In this document: positions 1 to 8,124 of the stretch, piece by piece
How the letters are laid out: each line of letters begins with the position of its first letter
How positions within the stretch are numbered: position 1 is the first letter of the stretch
Source: VBDM01 sp041496705
GTDB lineage: Bacteria; Pseudomonadota; Gammaproteobacteria; Burkholderiales; SG8-39
Length of the DNA: 64,000 nucleotides
Direction: 5' to 3'
NCBI GenBank assembly: GCA_041496705.1
Contig: JBGQFD010000001.1
Span: forward strand, 1 to 64,000
Notes under the pieces: model-generated
The model's database searches: none
What the model saw: only the letters and a program-made list of their open reading frames with translations
What the model was told of the DNA's origin: nothing
Program-made: the position numbers and the translations under genes

Positions 1-108
1 GACTTCGGTACACCGGGCGGCGCGAAGTCCGATGCGGAGCGGAAATCAGGCGAAAGCGCGAGGGAGAAGAGCCAAGCCGAGGACCTCGAGAAACTCTTCA
101 AGAAGTAG
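1..108 (+). CDS. C-terminal end of an unidentified protein (partial)
   Basis: The first reading frame is open from base 1 and stops at the TAG at 106-108, followed at once by a strong terminator, so this is most likely the last 35 codons of a gene that begins outside the window. The tail is highly charged and hydrophilic (many Lys, Glu, Asp, Ser) and ends in LEKLFKK, which suggests a helical or disordered C-terminus. No domain can be recognised from this fragment and I give no function. Confidence 0.55.
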   Translation, partial: DFGTPGGAKSDAERKSGESAREKSQAEDLEKLFKK

Positions 109-124
109 CGGGCAGTACACTCCC

Positions 125-158
125 AACAACAAACCCCGCCTTGGCGGGGTTTGTTGTT
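125..158. terminator. Strong intrinsic terminator, probably bidirectional
   Basis: A perfect 16-bp inverted repeat (arms 125-140 and 143-158, two-base gap) combines a GC-rich core with A/T-rich ends. Read on either strand it gives a stable hairpin followed by a T-rich arm. It sits between the stop of the partial plus-strand gene (108) and the stop of the minus-strand TRAP binding protein (184), so it can end transcription from both sides. Confidence 0.9.
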
Positions 159-183
159 CTTGCCAGGACTCCGCTTGCAGCAG

Positions 184-1296
184 CTACGACTTTCCGGCCC
201 CCAGCTTCGAGGAGAACGTGTAATTGTCGTAAGTCGACTCGGCGACGCGGAACCACAGGAACTGCTCGTCGCGGAATTTTTTCCACTGAGGGTAGACCGC
301 GGCCCAGTGCTTGAACTTCGGCTTCAGCTCCTCGTAGAGCTGGTACGAAGCTTTTTCCGCGGCCTCCATGACTGACTTCGGGAAAGGCCGCAGCTTGGTG
401 CCACTTGCGATCAGCCGGCGCAATGCCTGCGGGTTCTGCTCGTCGTACTTGGCCGGCATCCACGAGTTGACTTCGCCGCAGGCGGCAGTGAGCGCGGCCT
501 GGTAGGGCTTGGGCAACTCGTTCCATTTCTTTTCGTTGACAAGGGTCAACAACATCGGACCGCCTTCCCAGAATCCCGGGTAGTAGTAGTTCTTGGCGAC
601 CTTGTTGAAGCCGAGCTTCTCGTCGTCGTAGGGGCCCACCCACTCGGCCGCGTCGATCGTGCCTTTTTCGAGCGCGGGGTAGATGTCGGGCGCGCCGATC
701 AATTGCGGCACGACGCCCAGCTTTGCGAGTACCAGGCCCGCCATGCCGCCGATGCGGAATTTGAGTCCCTTGAGATCCGCGACCGACTTGATCTCCTTGC
801 GGAACCAGCCGCCCATCTGGCAGCCGGTGTTGCCTGCGAGGAGCGCGACGCAACCGTATTCGCTGAATAGCGGCGCCATCGCTTCCTTTCCGCCGCCCAC
901 GTACCACCAGGCATTCTGCTGGCGCGTATTCATGCCGAAGCACACCGCGGTACCCAGCGCGAACGTCGGGTCCTTGCCAAAGTAGTAGTAGGTCGCCGTG
1001 TGGCCGAGTTCCACGGTGCCCGCCTGCACCGCGTCCAGCACCTGCAGCGCCGGAACGATCTCGCCGGCGGCAAAGGCGCGAATCTGGAATTTTCCGTCTG
1101 TGATCTCTCCGACCCTCTTCGCCACCAGCTCGGCGCCACCGAACAGCGTGTCCAGGCTCTTCGGCCAACTCGCCGCCAGGCGCCACTGGATGCTGGGCAG
1201 ACCCGCGGTCTGCTGGGCCTTCGCCTGCGCCGCCGTCAGCAGGGCCGCGCCGCCTGCGCCGACCCCCGCCGTCTTCAGGAATTCACGTCTTTTCAT
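184..1296 (-). CDS. TRAP transporter solute-binding protein, DctP family (TakP-like)
   Basis: This is a periplasmic binding protein of 370 residues, the usual size for the DctP family. The N-terminus MKRREFLKTAGVGAGGAALL is a twin-arginine-like signal followed by an A-rich cleavage region. The central part (PDIYPALEKGTIDAAEWVGP) carries the hallmark of TakP/DctP-type binders of small carboxylates such as 2-oxo acids; the exact ligand cannot be told. The ATG is preceded by a clear AGGAGG, and a TATGAT -10-like element lies at 1330-1335. No DctQ or DctM membrane subunit lies in the window, so the binding protein is an orphan here. Transcription ends at the 125-158 terminator. Confidence 0.88.
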   Translation of the reverse strand: MKRREFLKTAGVGAGGAALLTAAQAKAQQTAGLPSIQWRLAASWPKSLDTLFGGAELVAKRVGEITDGKFQIRAFAAGEIVPALQVLDAVQAGTVELGHTATYYYFGKDPTFALGTAVCFGMNTRQQNAWWYVGGGKEAMAPLFSEYGCVALLAGNTGCQMGGWFRKEIKSVADLKGLKFRIGGMAGLVLAKLGVVPQLIGAPDIYPALEKGTIDAAEWVGPYDDEKLGFNKVAKNYYYPGFWEGGPMLLTLVNEKKWNELPKPYQAALTAACGEVNSWMPAKYDEQNPQALRRLIASGTKLRPFPKSVMEAAEKASYQLYEELKPKFKHWAAVYPQWKKFRDEQFLWFRVAESTYDNYTFSSKLGAGKS

Positions 1297-1389
1297 CGAG
1301 CCTCCTCTTGGATTGAAATGCGCCGGGCGATCATACCTCCCGTCGCTTTGGGGCGTCCAGCGCGGACGCGCGAGCGCTTCAGTCCGCTT

Positions 1390-2730
1390 TCAGTTGCCCG
1401 CCAGCGTCATCTTCTCGATCAGGATCGAGCCACTGGTACGCGAGCCGCGCGTGAGCGCGTCGCCGCCGACAGCGACGATCGCACGGAACATGTCGCGCAG
1501 GTTGCCGGCGATGGTGATCTCCTCGACCGGGTGGCGAATCTCGCCGCCCTCGACCCAGTACCCGGCAGCGCCGCGCGAGTAATCCCCGGTCACCATGTTC
1601 ACGCCGTGCCCCATCAGCTCGGTGACAAGCAGGCCGCGGCGCATCTTGCGGATCAGCCCGGGAAGATCGAGCTCCCCGCCCCGCAGGATCAGATTGTGGT
1701 TGCCGCCGGCGCTGCCGGTGGTCTTCATGCCGAGCTTGCGCGCCGAGTAGCTGCCCAGAAAATAGCCGTGCAGCACGCCTTGCTTCACCACCTCGCGGTC
1801 GCGCGTGGCGACGCCTTCGTCGTCGAACCACGAGCTCGCCCCGCCGCGCGGCAGATGCGGACGCTCGGCGATGTTGACGATGGGGGAGAAAACCTGTTGC
1901 CCGAGGCTGTCGAGGAGAAACGATGCCTTGCGGTACAGGCTGCCGCCGCTCACCGCCGATACGAACTGCCCGAGCAGGTCGATCGCCACCGGGGCCTCGA
2001 ACAGCACCGGCACCTGGGCGGTCTTGATCTTGCGGCTGCCGAGCCGCGCCAGCGCCCGCCTGCCGGCGTAATCGCCCACGGCTTCGGGCCGCGCAAGATC
2101 CTCCGGCCTGCGCTTGGAGACGTACCAGTCGTCGCGCTGCATCGCGCCGCGCTCAGCGGCGATCACCGCGCAGGATAGCGAATGGCGGGAGGTGGCGAAC
2201 CCGTCCATGAAGCCAAGGCTGTTGGCAAGCATGAAATGCCACTGCTGGCAGGAGACGCTCGCGCCCTCGGAGTTCGAAACGCGCTTGTCGAGCGCGAACG
2301 CGGCCGACTCGCAGCTCCTCGCGATCTCGATGGCGCGCTCTACGGGCAGATCCCAGGGATGGAACAGGTCGAGATCCGGCGTTTCGCGCGCGAGCTCCTC
2401 GGGATCGGGAAGGCCGGCGCTGGCGTCGACAGCGGTGAAGCGCGCGATCGTCAGAGCGGCTTCAACGGTGTCGCGGATCGCGCGCGCGGCGAGATCGGCG
2501 GTGCTCGCGTAACCCTTCTGCTTGCCCAAGTAGACGGAGACCGAGAGGCTCTTGTCGCGGTTGTACTCGATGGTTTCGACTTCGCCCATGCGCACCGTGA
2601 CCGTCTGGCCGTAGCCGTCTGCGACTTCGGCCTCGCAGGCGCTCGCGCCCTTGACGAGGGCATGCGCGAGCGCGTCCGCGGCGATCGACTTCAGAGTCTC
2701 GGAATCGTGGGAAAAGCGCGCTTGAGCCAC
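1390..2730 (-). CDS. pmbA: Metalloprotease-related protein PmbA/TldE
   Basis: A protein of 446 residues, matching PmbA (TldE), the partner of TldD in the heterodimeric protease that matures modified peptides and degrades CcdA in E. coli. Family features seen are the N-terminal AEVADGYGQTVTVRMGEVET stretch, the central LLGQFVSAVSGGSLYRKASF region and the C-terminal MGHGVNMVTGDYSRGAAGYW block. PmbA lacks the zinc motif of TldD, so it is the non-catalytic-type subunit; no tldD lies nearby. The start is a GTG at 2728-2730 without an obvious Shine-Dalgarno. The gene diverges from darP with a short shared promoter region. Confidence 0.93.
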   Translation of the reverse strand: MAQARFSHDSETLKSIAADALAHALVKGASACEAEVADGYGQTVTVRMGEVETIEYNRDKSLSVSVYLGKQKGYASTADLAARAIRDTVEAALTIARFTAVDASAGLPDPEELARETPDLDLFHPWDLPVERAIEIARSCESAAFALDKRVSNSEGASVSCQQWHFMLANSLGFMDGFATSRHSLSCAVIAAERGAMQRDDWYVSKRRPEDLARPEAVGDYAGRRALARLGSRKIKTAQVPVLFEAPVAIDLLGQFVSAVSGGSLYRKASFLLDSLGQQVFSPIVNIAERPHLPRGGASSWFDDEGVATRDREVVKQGVLHGYFLGSYSARKLGMKTTGSAGGNHNLILRGGELDLPGLIRKMRRGLLVTELMGHGVNMVTGDYSRGAAGYWVEGGEIRHPVEEITIAGNLRDMFRAIVAVGGDALTRGSRTSGSILIEKMTLAGN

Positions 2731-2785
2731 GGGAATGCTGCGGGAAAGGCGCTATGATAACAGTTCGACACCAGCCGGCCGGAAC

Positions 2786-3298
2786 GTGCAGGAAGAGGAA
2801 AAATCGAGCAAGACCAAACGCAAGCGCGCCATGCACGATCTGCAGGCGCTCGGCGAGCGGCTCGTCGAGCTGAATCCCGGGCAACTCTCCGAGTTCGCGT
2901 TGCCCGAGTCGCTGCGCGACGCCATCGAGGGTGCCCGGCGCATTACCCGGCACGAAGCACGGCGGCGGCAGCTGCAGTACGTCGGGCGGCTGATGCGCTC
3001 CGCCGACGCGGACGCGATCCGCGAAAAGCTGAAAACCTGGGACGGGGTGTCGACCGAGCACACCGCGCGCGTGCATCGCATCGAGCGCTGGCGCGACCAA
3101 CTGCTCGCCGACGACGCCGCACTCGAGGAGCTCGCGGGCGCCCACCCGGGGCTGGACACGCAGCGGCTGCGCGCGCTGGTGCGCAACGCTCGCGCCGAGC
3201 GCGACGCGAGGCGTCCGCCACGCGCCTTTCGCGAACTGTTTCGCGCCCTGCGCGATATTATTCCCGATTCGCAAACGGTGGTCGGCAATGACGAATGA
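2786..3298 (+). CDS. darP: Ribosome-associated protein DarP (YjgA, DUF615)
   Basis: DarP/YjgA is a small basic protein that binds late 50S assembly intermediates. The protein has the family's N-terminal KSSKTKRKR basic stretch, the LQALGERLVELNPGQLSEF helix and the RRQLQYVGRLMR motif, and ends with a long charged helical region. I chose the GTG at 2786 (170 residues) rather than an ATG at 2735, because 2735 lies upstream of a TATGAT -10-like box at 2753-2758 and would add residues not typical of the family. Its stop overlaps the start of mog by 11 bases, so the two are likely co-translated. Confidence 0.88.
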   Translation: MQEEEKSSKTKRKRAMHDLQALGERLVELNPGQLSEFALPESLRDAIEGARRITRHEARRRQLQYVGRLMRSADADAIREKLKTWDGVSTEHTARVHRIERWRDQLLADDAALEELAGAHPGLDTQRLRALVRNARAERDARRPPRAFRELFRALRDIIPDSQTVVGNDE

Positions 3299-3875
3299 AG
3301 AACTGCTGATAGGCCTTGTCTCGGTCAGCGACCGCGCCTCGGGCGGGGTCTACAAGGACGAAGGCATTCCCTCGCTCGAGGAATGGTTCTCGCGGGCGCT
3401 CGCGAGCCCGTGGCGCACCGAGACTCGCCTCATCCCCGACGAGCGAGCGCTGATCGAATCGACGCTCGTCGAACTCGTGGACCGGCGCGGCTGCCACCTG
3501 GTGTTCACCACGGGCGGCACGGGTCCGGCGCCGCGCGACGTGACTCCCGAGGCGACGCTCGCGGTCGCCGACAAACCCATGCCGGGATTCGGCGAGCAGA
3601 TGCGCAGGATCGGCCTGGAGTTCGTGCCTACCGCGATCCTCTCGCGGCAGGTCGCGGTGATCCGCAAGCAGACGCTCATCATCAACCTGCCCGGCCAGCC
3701 CAAGTCGATTCGCGAGACGCTCGAAGGCCCGAAGGACAAGGACGGCAGGCAGCTGGTGGCGGGCATCTTCGCCGCCGTGCCCTACTGCATCGACCTGATC
3801 GGCGGCCCCTACATCGAGACCCGAGAGGACGTGGTCAAGGCCTTCCGCCCGAAATCCGCGACCCGACCAAGGTAG
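3288..3875 (+). CDS. mog: Molybdopterin adenylyltransferase Mog
   Basis: Mog adenylylates molybdopterin before molybdenum insertion by MoeA. The 195-residue product has the MoCF-fold signature FTTGGTGPAPRDVTPEAT (residues 64-81), the VSVSDRASGG start motif and the LPGQPKSIRETL segment, as in E. coli Mog. It overlaps the end of darP by 11 bases. No other molybdenum cofactor gene is next to it; the MoaD/ThiS-like protein at 37.7-38.0 kb is distant and need not be connected. Confidence 0.93.
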   Translation: MTNEELLIGLVSVSDRASGGVYKDEGIPSLEEWFSRALASPWRTETRLIPDERALIESTLVELVDRRGCHLVFTTGGTGPAPRDVTPEATLAVADKPMPGFGEQMRRIGLEFVPTAILSRQVAVIRKQTLIINLPGQPKSIRETLEGPKDKDGRQLVAGIFAAVPYCIDLIGGPYIETREDVVKAFRPKSATRPR

Positions 3876-3920
3876 CACGACGCGCCGGTCCGGCGCTGCC
3901 CGCCCGCACCAGAGACCCCG

Positions 3921-4586
3921 ATGCCAGATCTCCTCGACGCCGTAGAAATCGAAACCGCCAAGCACCCGACCGCCAGCGTCATCTGGCTCCATGGGCTGGG
4001 CGCCGACGGCAACGACTTCGTTCCGATCGTGGGCGAGCTCGAACTGCCGCCGACCGCGATCCGCTTCGTCTTCCCCCACGCCCCGGTGCAGCCGGTGACC
4101 ATCAACGGCGGCATGCGCATGCGCGCCTGGTACGACATCAAGGACGGCGCCATCCGCAGCGAGGACGAATCCGGCGTGCGCGCTTCGCAAAGCCTGGTCG
4201 AGAAGCTGATCGCCCGCGAGAAACAGCGCGGCACGCCGGCCGCGCGGCTGGTGCTCGCCGGGTTCTCGCAAGGGGGCGCGATTGCGCTGCAGACCGGTCT
4301 GCGCCACCCCGAACGCATCGCCGGCATCATGGCGCTGTCGACCTACCTGCCGATCGCCGGCAAGCTGCCCGCGGAAGCGAGCGCGATGAACCGCGGCGTA
4401 CCCATCTTCATGGCGCACGGCACCCAGGACCCGGTGATCTTGCCGGAGCGCGCGGTGCGGTCGCGCGAGATCCTCGAGTCACTCGGCTACTCGCCGCAAT
4501 GGCACGAATACGCGATGCCGCATTCGGTCTGCGCAGAAGAAGTCGTCGACATCGGTGCCTGGCTAGGGCGCGTACTGGGCGGCTGA
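3921..4586 (+). CDS. Alpha/beta-hydrolase, carboxylesterase/acyl-protein thioesterase family
   Basis: A 221-residue cytoplasmic serine hydrolase of the EstB / phospholipase-carboxylesterase (APT1-like) family. Visible landmarks are the oxyanion-hole loop WLHGLGADG (residues 22-30), the nucleophile elbow GFSQGG with Ser116, Asp170 in HGTQDP and His201 near the C-terminus, giving a complete Ser-Asp-His triad. These enzymes hydrolyse short-chain or acyl-protein esters; the physiological substrate is unknown. It follows mog after 45 bases and ends 22 bases before a convergent gene. Confidence 0.9.
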   Translation: MPDLLDAVEIETAKHPTASVIWLHGLGADGNDFVPIVGELELPPTAIRFVFPHAPVQPVTINGGMRMRAWYDIKDGAIRSEDESGVRASQSLVEKLIAREKQRGTPAARLVLAGFSQGGAIALQTGLRHPERIAGIMALSTYLPIAGKLPAEASAMNRGVPIFMAHGTQDPVILPERAVRSREILESLGYSPQWHEYAMPHSVCAEEVVDIGAWLGRVLGG

Positions 4587-4608
4587 CCTTTTCCCTGAAG
4601 GCGCGGAC

Positions 4609-6135
4609 CTACTCGGTCTCGCGGATCATCTGCCGGAAACGCAGCTGCTCGTAGTCCTCGCCGCTCTCGACCAATCCGGAGGGCGTCAGCAGAAAGGTCT
4701 TGCCGTCCCGCTCGAGTTCCAGATTCTGGCCGCCCGCGAGCAACCCGGGGGGCAGCAGCAGCTGCGCTTCCGTGGCGGAGTCCGAGGGATTGAGCATGAT
4801 GACGAGCCTGCCGTCCCGGGCCGCACCCGGGGCATTCTCCAGCTTCACCTTCACCGGCAGCGCGGCGCGCGCCAGCGTCTGGATGCCGACCGCGCCCTGC
4901 TGCGCCGTTTCGCGGTTGAAGCGGCGTATCACGCCGATGACCCAGTTATGCCCGCCTTCGGGCTGCAACCCGACCAGGCAGCCGATCTTGAGCCAGTCCC
5001 CCTTGATCTGCGGAACGCTCGCGCCAAAGCCGCCGGCGCTGACGTTCTCCACGACCCAGCTCTCGACCCGGCTCTCCTCCGGAACAGCCTGCGCCGGGTC
5101 GAGGGCAGCGAGCACGCCCTCCAATCCCCAGGTGGCCGCCAGGCGCGACTTGACCTTGTGGCGCGGCGTCTTGCGTGCCGGCGGCTTCGGGGACCAGTAG
5201 AGCGCGAGATGGTTGAGCGCATCGAGCACGACTTCGGGCTCGTAGCTTTCGCCCAGGCCCAGGGCCGAGGGCACCGCGTTGGTCGAATTCAGGACCGCCA
5301 TCACCTGCCCGAGTTCGTTCAGCGCTCCGCCCGCGCCGAAGAACCTGAGCGTCGGCGTGATCTGCGGCGGCCGCGCCAGGCGCTGCGGCGGCTGGCTGGC
5401 AGCCAGATCCAGCCAGTAGACCAGGTCGGGTTGGTGTTCGAGGGTCAGCTTGAACGAGCCCGAAAAACCTGCGATCAGCCGCTCGACCAGCTCCACCTCG
5501 GCCGGCAGCAGGCGGTCGGGAGAGGAGGCCGCCAGCATCGCCGCCTTGAGGAATTCCTGCTCGGGCGACGACTCACCGGGCACGCCGGGGTAGACGCTGA
5601 CCCGGGTGCGCGCGAACTTGCGGCTCTCGGCAAGCGCATATACGGTAGCGGCGGTGCCCCACAACTCGTTGTCGACCGGCCCGTAGCGCACGTACTGCCA
5701 TTTCATCTGGGCGGCGATCGCGCGCAGCGCCCGCACCGTCAGCAGCGGCATGCTGGCTTTCAGGGCATCCGCGCCCTTCTGGCCGGTCGCGAATTCGTCG
5801 ATGCAATTGAGAAACGCGATCGCGATCTGCCGGTTGCCGCCGTAGATCGCTGCCCAGAGGCGATTCTCGTGAAACTTTGACAGGCGCGCGGACGACAGGT
5901 ATTCGCGCTGCAGCTTGCGCAGGGTGATCTGAGAGGTCTCCTCGATCATCTGCACCAGCTGCGCGCGGTGCTCGGGTTTGAAGTGACCCGGCTCGCATAC
6001 CGATTCCAGCCAGTGGTTCAGGTCTTCCAGCGCCTTGAGCGGATCGTTGCCGGGAATCTCGTCGAGGATTTTCCGGGCCGCCTTGATGTCGGCCATCGGA
6101 TGGTCGGACTTGCCGCTACCGAAGAGATTCAACAT
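4609..6135 (-). CDS. Conserved betaproteobacterial protein with PilZ-like C-terminal region
   Basis: A 508-residue soluble protein with no signal peptide or membrane segment. The N-terminal two thirds look all-helical with no recognised domain. Residues about 355-450 contain VENVSAGGFGASVPQIKG and GCLVGLQPEG followed by GVIRRFNR, a layout resembling the beta-barrel of PilZ-type c-di-GMP receptors, but without the canonical RxxxR and (D/N)xSxxG pair in full (NVSAGG is close to the second motif). The start is backed by a GGGAGGGG ribosome site 2-9 bases before the ATG. It is downstream of tRNA-Thr on the same strand. Function unknown; a c-di-GMP role is a weak inference. Confidence 0.75.
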   Translation of the reverse strand: MLNLFGSGKSDHPMADIKAARKILDEIPGNDPLKALEDLNHWLESVCEPGHFKPEHRAQLVQMIEETSQITLRKLQREYLSSARLSKFHENRLWAAIYGGNRQIAIAFLNCIDEFATGQKGADALKASMPLLTVRALRAIAAQMKWQYVRYGPVDNELWGTAATVYALAESRKFARTRVSVYPGVPGESSPEQEFLKAAMLAASSPDRLLPAEVELVERLIAGFSGSFKLTLEHQPDLVYWLDLAASQPPQRLARPPQITPTLRFFGAGGALNELGQVMAVLNSTNAVPSALGLGESYEPEVVLDALNHLALYWSPKPPARKTPRHKVKSRLAATWGLEGVLAALDPAQAVPEESRVESWVVENVSAGGFGASVPQIKGDWLKIGCLVGLQPEGGHNWVIGVIRRFNRETAQQGAVGIQTLARAALPVKVKLENAPGAARDGRLVIMLNPSDSATEAQLLLPPGLLAGGQNLELERDGKTFLLTPSGLVESGEDYEQLRFRQMIRETE

Positions 6136-6196
6136 GGCCCCTCCCGGACCTGCCGCACAACACCTGCCATGCGCCGGGCGCGGATCCGGTCTCGGG

Positions 6197-6272
<76 letters not shown>

Positions 6273-6307
6273 CTGCGCCCGGACGTAGCACGCGCGAACG
6301 AGCGCGC

Positions 6308-6316
6308 ATTATAGCA
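6308..6316 (-). promoter_or_regulatory. Extended -10 promoter for tRNA-Thr
   Basis: The minus strand reads TGCTATAAT here, a perfect -10 box (6308-6313) with the TG extension. The start of transcription would fall near 6301, about 29 bases before the mature tRNA 5' end at 6272. No good -35 is seen, as is usual for extended -10 promoters. Confidence 0.7.
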
Positions 6317-6389
6317 GCGATGCCGCAACCGATCGTCCGCGACGAGACGCAGTGCGCGCTCACGACGCGGGCGGTGCATCGCCCACGCT

Positions 6390-6812
6390 TTAGGACCGCG
6401 CGCGAACGCGGATGATGATGTCCACGCCTTCGGCAACCATCCCCGCGGGCAGCGGCGGCAAACCGACCACTTGCACGTCGTCGGCGGGAACGTCGGTGAG
6501 CCGGCCGGTGGCGACATCGTAGAGGTGATGGTGCGGCTCGGTGTTCGGGTCGTAGACGACCCTCGCCGGGTCGACGATGAGTTCGCGCACCAGTTTCTTC
6601 TCGACAAAGAGTTTCAGCGTGTTGTACACCGTCGCTTTCGAGGCCTCAGCATAGCGCGCATTCGCCAGCGAAAGGATCTGGTCTGCCGAGAGATGTTCGT
6701 GCCGGGAAAACAGTACCTGCGCGATCTCGATGCGCGGGTGGGTCGGCGTGATGCCGTGACGGCGCAGCAGTTCCGAGATGTTCGCCCGCTTGTGCCCTTT
6801 GGATCCTGTCAT
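6390..6812 (-). CDS. Fur-family transcriptional regulator (Irr/PerR-like, no structural zinc cysteines)
   Basis: A 140-residue Fur-superfamily repressor. The winged helix is visible as GITPTHPRIEIAQVLF and the recognition region EASKATVYNTLKLFVEKKLV. The dimerisation domain contains EPHHHLYDVATG, the histidine-rich metal-sensing stretch. There is not a single cysteine, so the CxxC structural zinc sites of Fur and PerR are absent; this and the HHH motif recall Irr-type heme/iron-responsive members. Its target cannot be read from the window. It is transcribed away from the pilin operon, and the candidate promoter leaves only about three untranslated bases. Confidence 0.88.
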   Translation of the reverse strand: MTGSKGHKRANISELLRRHGITPTHPRIEIAQVLFSRHEHLSADQILSLANARYAEASKATVYNTLKLFVEKKLVRELIVDPARVVYDPNTEPHHHLYDVATGRLTDVPADDVQVVGLPPLPAGMVAEGVDIIIRVRARS

Positions 6813-6821
6813 GGTGAGCGG

Positions 6822-6851
6822 ATTCTAGAACGGACATTGGACTTTGTCTAA
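6822..6851 (-). promoter_or_regulatory. Promoter of the Fur-family gene
   Basis: The minus strand carries TTAGAC (6846-6851), an 18-base spacer, and TAGAAT (6822-6827). The predicted start, near 6815, lies about three bases before the ATG at 6812, giving a nearly leaderless mRNA. The -10 overlaps the palindrome TTCTAGAA (6823-6830), which could serve as an operator. Confidence 0.55.
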
Positions 6852-7044
6852 CCCGGTTCCTGCCCCGCGAGGCGCCGAAGATTCCCGGGCCAGCATCTCG
6901 TTTCCCGTGCTCCGGAAGCGTGAAATAGTTCCGCTATACTGGCCCGGCGGCGCCGCTCGTCCGCGCGCATCGGCCGTTGGTCAGGCCGAGTGGAGAGAAG
7001 CCCGGCGCCTCGACTATGATCACTCACCGGAAAAGGGAATAGCC

Positions 7045-7482
7045 ATGTCGAAATATCGCGGTTTTACGCTGCTCGAAGTGATGATCGTGGTGGGCATCGT
7101 CGCCATCCTCGCGGCGATAGCGATACCCAACTACAACAACTACATCGTGCGCAGCAAGATCTCCGAGGCGACATCGCAGCTGTCGACGATGCGGATCAAG
7201 ATGGAACAGTTCTTCCAGGACAACCGCTTCTATACGGGGGCATGCCAACCCTTGACAGTCGCACCTCTGCCGACCGGGGAAAACGCCAAGTACTTCAGCT
7301 ATTCCTGCGCCATCCCCGACGCCAACAACTACGTGGTCACGGCAAACGGCGTCGTCGGCCAGGGCATGACCGGTTTCAGCTACACCATTGACCAGGCCGG
7401 CAACCGCCGCACCGTCACCACCGGGTGGGGCACTTGCGCCAACACGGCGTGCTGGGCCATCCGCCAGGACTGTTCATGCTAG
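7045..7482 (+). CDS. pilE: Type IV pilin PilE
   Basis: A 145-residue class III prepilin. MSKYRG is the short leader and cleavage by PilD would fall between Gly6 and Phe7 (FTLLEVMIVVGIVAILAA), with Glu at +5 and the hydrophobic assembly helix behind it. The C-terminal domain has paired cysteines and ends in DCSC, consistent with the disulfide-bonded D-region. I took the ATG at 7045, preceded by AAAAGGGA, and not upstream frames, because the prepilin leader must be short. A TATACT -10-like box is at 6935-6940. It leads the pilin operon; its stop overlaps fimT by seven bases. Confidence 0.93.
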   Translation: MSKYRGFTLLEVMIVVGIVAILAAIAIPNYNNYIVRSKISEATSQLSTMRIKMEQFFQDNRFYTGACQPLTVAPLPTGENAKYFSYSCAIPDANNYVVTANGVVGQGMTGFSYTIDQAGNRRTVTTGWGTCANTACWAIRQDCSC

Positions 7483-8111
7483 GCATTTCAGCACCCGCCG
7501 CCCTGCGGTCGCCGTTGCGCGACCGCGGGTTCAGCCTCATCGAGGCGGTGACCGCCATCAGCATCATCGCCATACTGACGCTGCTCGGGCTCCCGGCCTT
7601 CGGCACGTTTCTGGACAACCAGAAGATCCGCTCGGCGGTCGAGACGACGTACGCGGGACTGCAGCAGGCGCGGGTCGAGGCGGTGAAGCGAAATGTCTTG
7701 GTCGAGTTCGTGATGTTCGACGACGACATCGACCTCAACGACTTCACCTTCATCAATTCGGTGACCGCGAAAGCGGGTGGGGCGAACTGGGCGATCCGGG
7801 TTCCGACCGCCCCGGGCCAGTACGAGCTCGTGACCACGCGCTCGGGCGCCGAGAGCTCGGGAAGCGGCAGCGCCTCGATCGTGGCGGTGACGGGCGGCGT
7901 GCCGACCGTCACCTTCAACGGCTTCGGCGCCACCAACGGCATATTCGGAACCACGACTTTCCAGTTCCGCCGCGTCAACTCGGCCAATCCCGATTTCGCC
8001 TGCGCGCCCGCCGGCCCGATCCGCTGCCTCAATATCGCAGTGACCACCGGCGGCCAGATCAAGGTGTGCGATCCCGCGGTGATTACACCCGGCGACACGC
8101 GCGCCTGCTGA
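7476..8111 (+). CDS. fimT: Minor pilin FimT (GspH/FimT family)
   Basis: A 211-residue pseudopilin-type protein. The prepilin motif RDRG-FSLIEAVTAISIIAIL places cleavage after Gly18. The GspH-like region follows with RSAVETTYAGLQQARVEAVK, the typical GspH/FimT sequence. The start at 7476 is chosen for its AGGA site at 7465-7469 and for a leader of normal length; it overlaps the end of pilE by seven bases. It belongs to the minor pilin set that primes pilus assembly with PilV, PilW, PilX and PilY1. Confidence 0.9.
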   Translation: MLGISAPAALRSPLRDRGFSLIEAVTAISIIAILTLLGLPAFGTFLDNQKIRSAVETTYAGLQQARVEAVKRNVLVEFVMFDDDIDLNDFTFINSVTAKAGGANWAIRVPTAPGQYELVTTRSGAESSGSGSASIVAVTGGVPTVTFNGFGATNGIFGTTTFQFRRVNSANPDFACAPAGPIRCLNIAVTTGGQIKVCDPAVITPGDTRAC

Positions 8112-8124
8112 GCGAGGAGACGAA

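Noticed and set aside
98..1186. A long open frame on the minus strand overlapping the TRAP binding protein
   Set aside because: It is a different frame of the binding-protein gene, rich in Arg and Gly as GC-rich shadow frames are, with no conserved motif.
1000..2178. A 392-codon plus-strand frame opposite pmbA
   Set aside because: It is antisense to a clearly recognised pmbA gene and has shadow-frame composition.
6940..6965. A possible sigma-54 site (TGGC...) upstream of pilE
   Set aside because: The -24 half TGGCCC is present but the -12 half lacks the required GC in the right place, so I list only the TATACT box.
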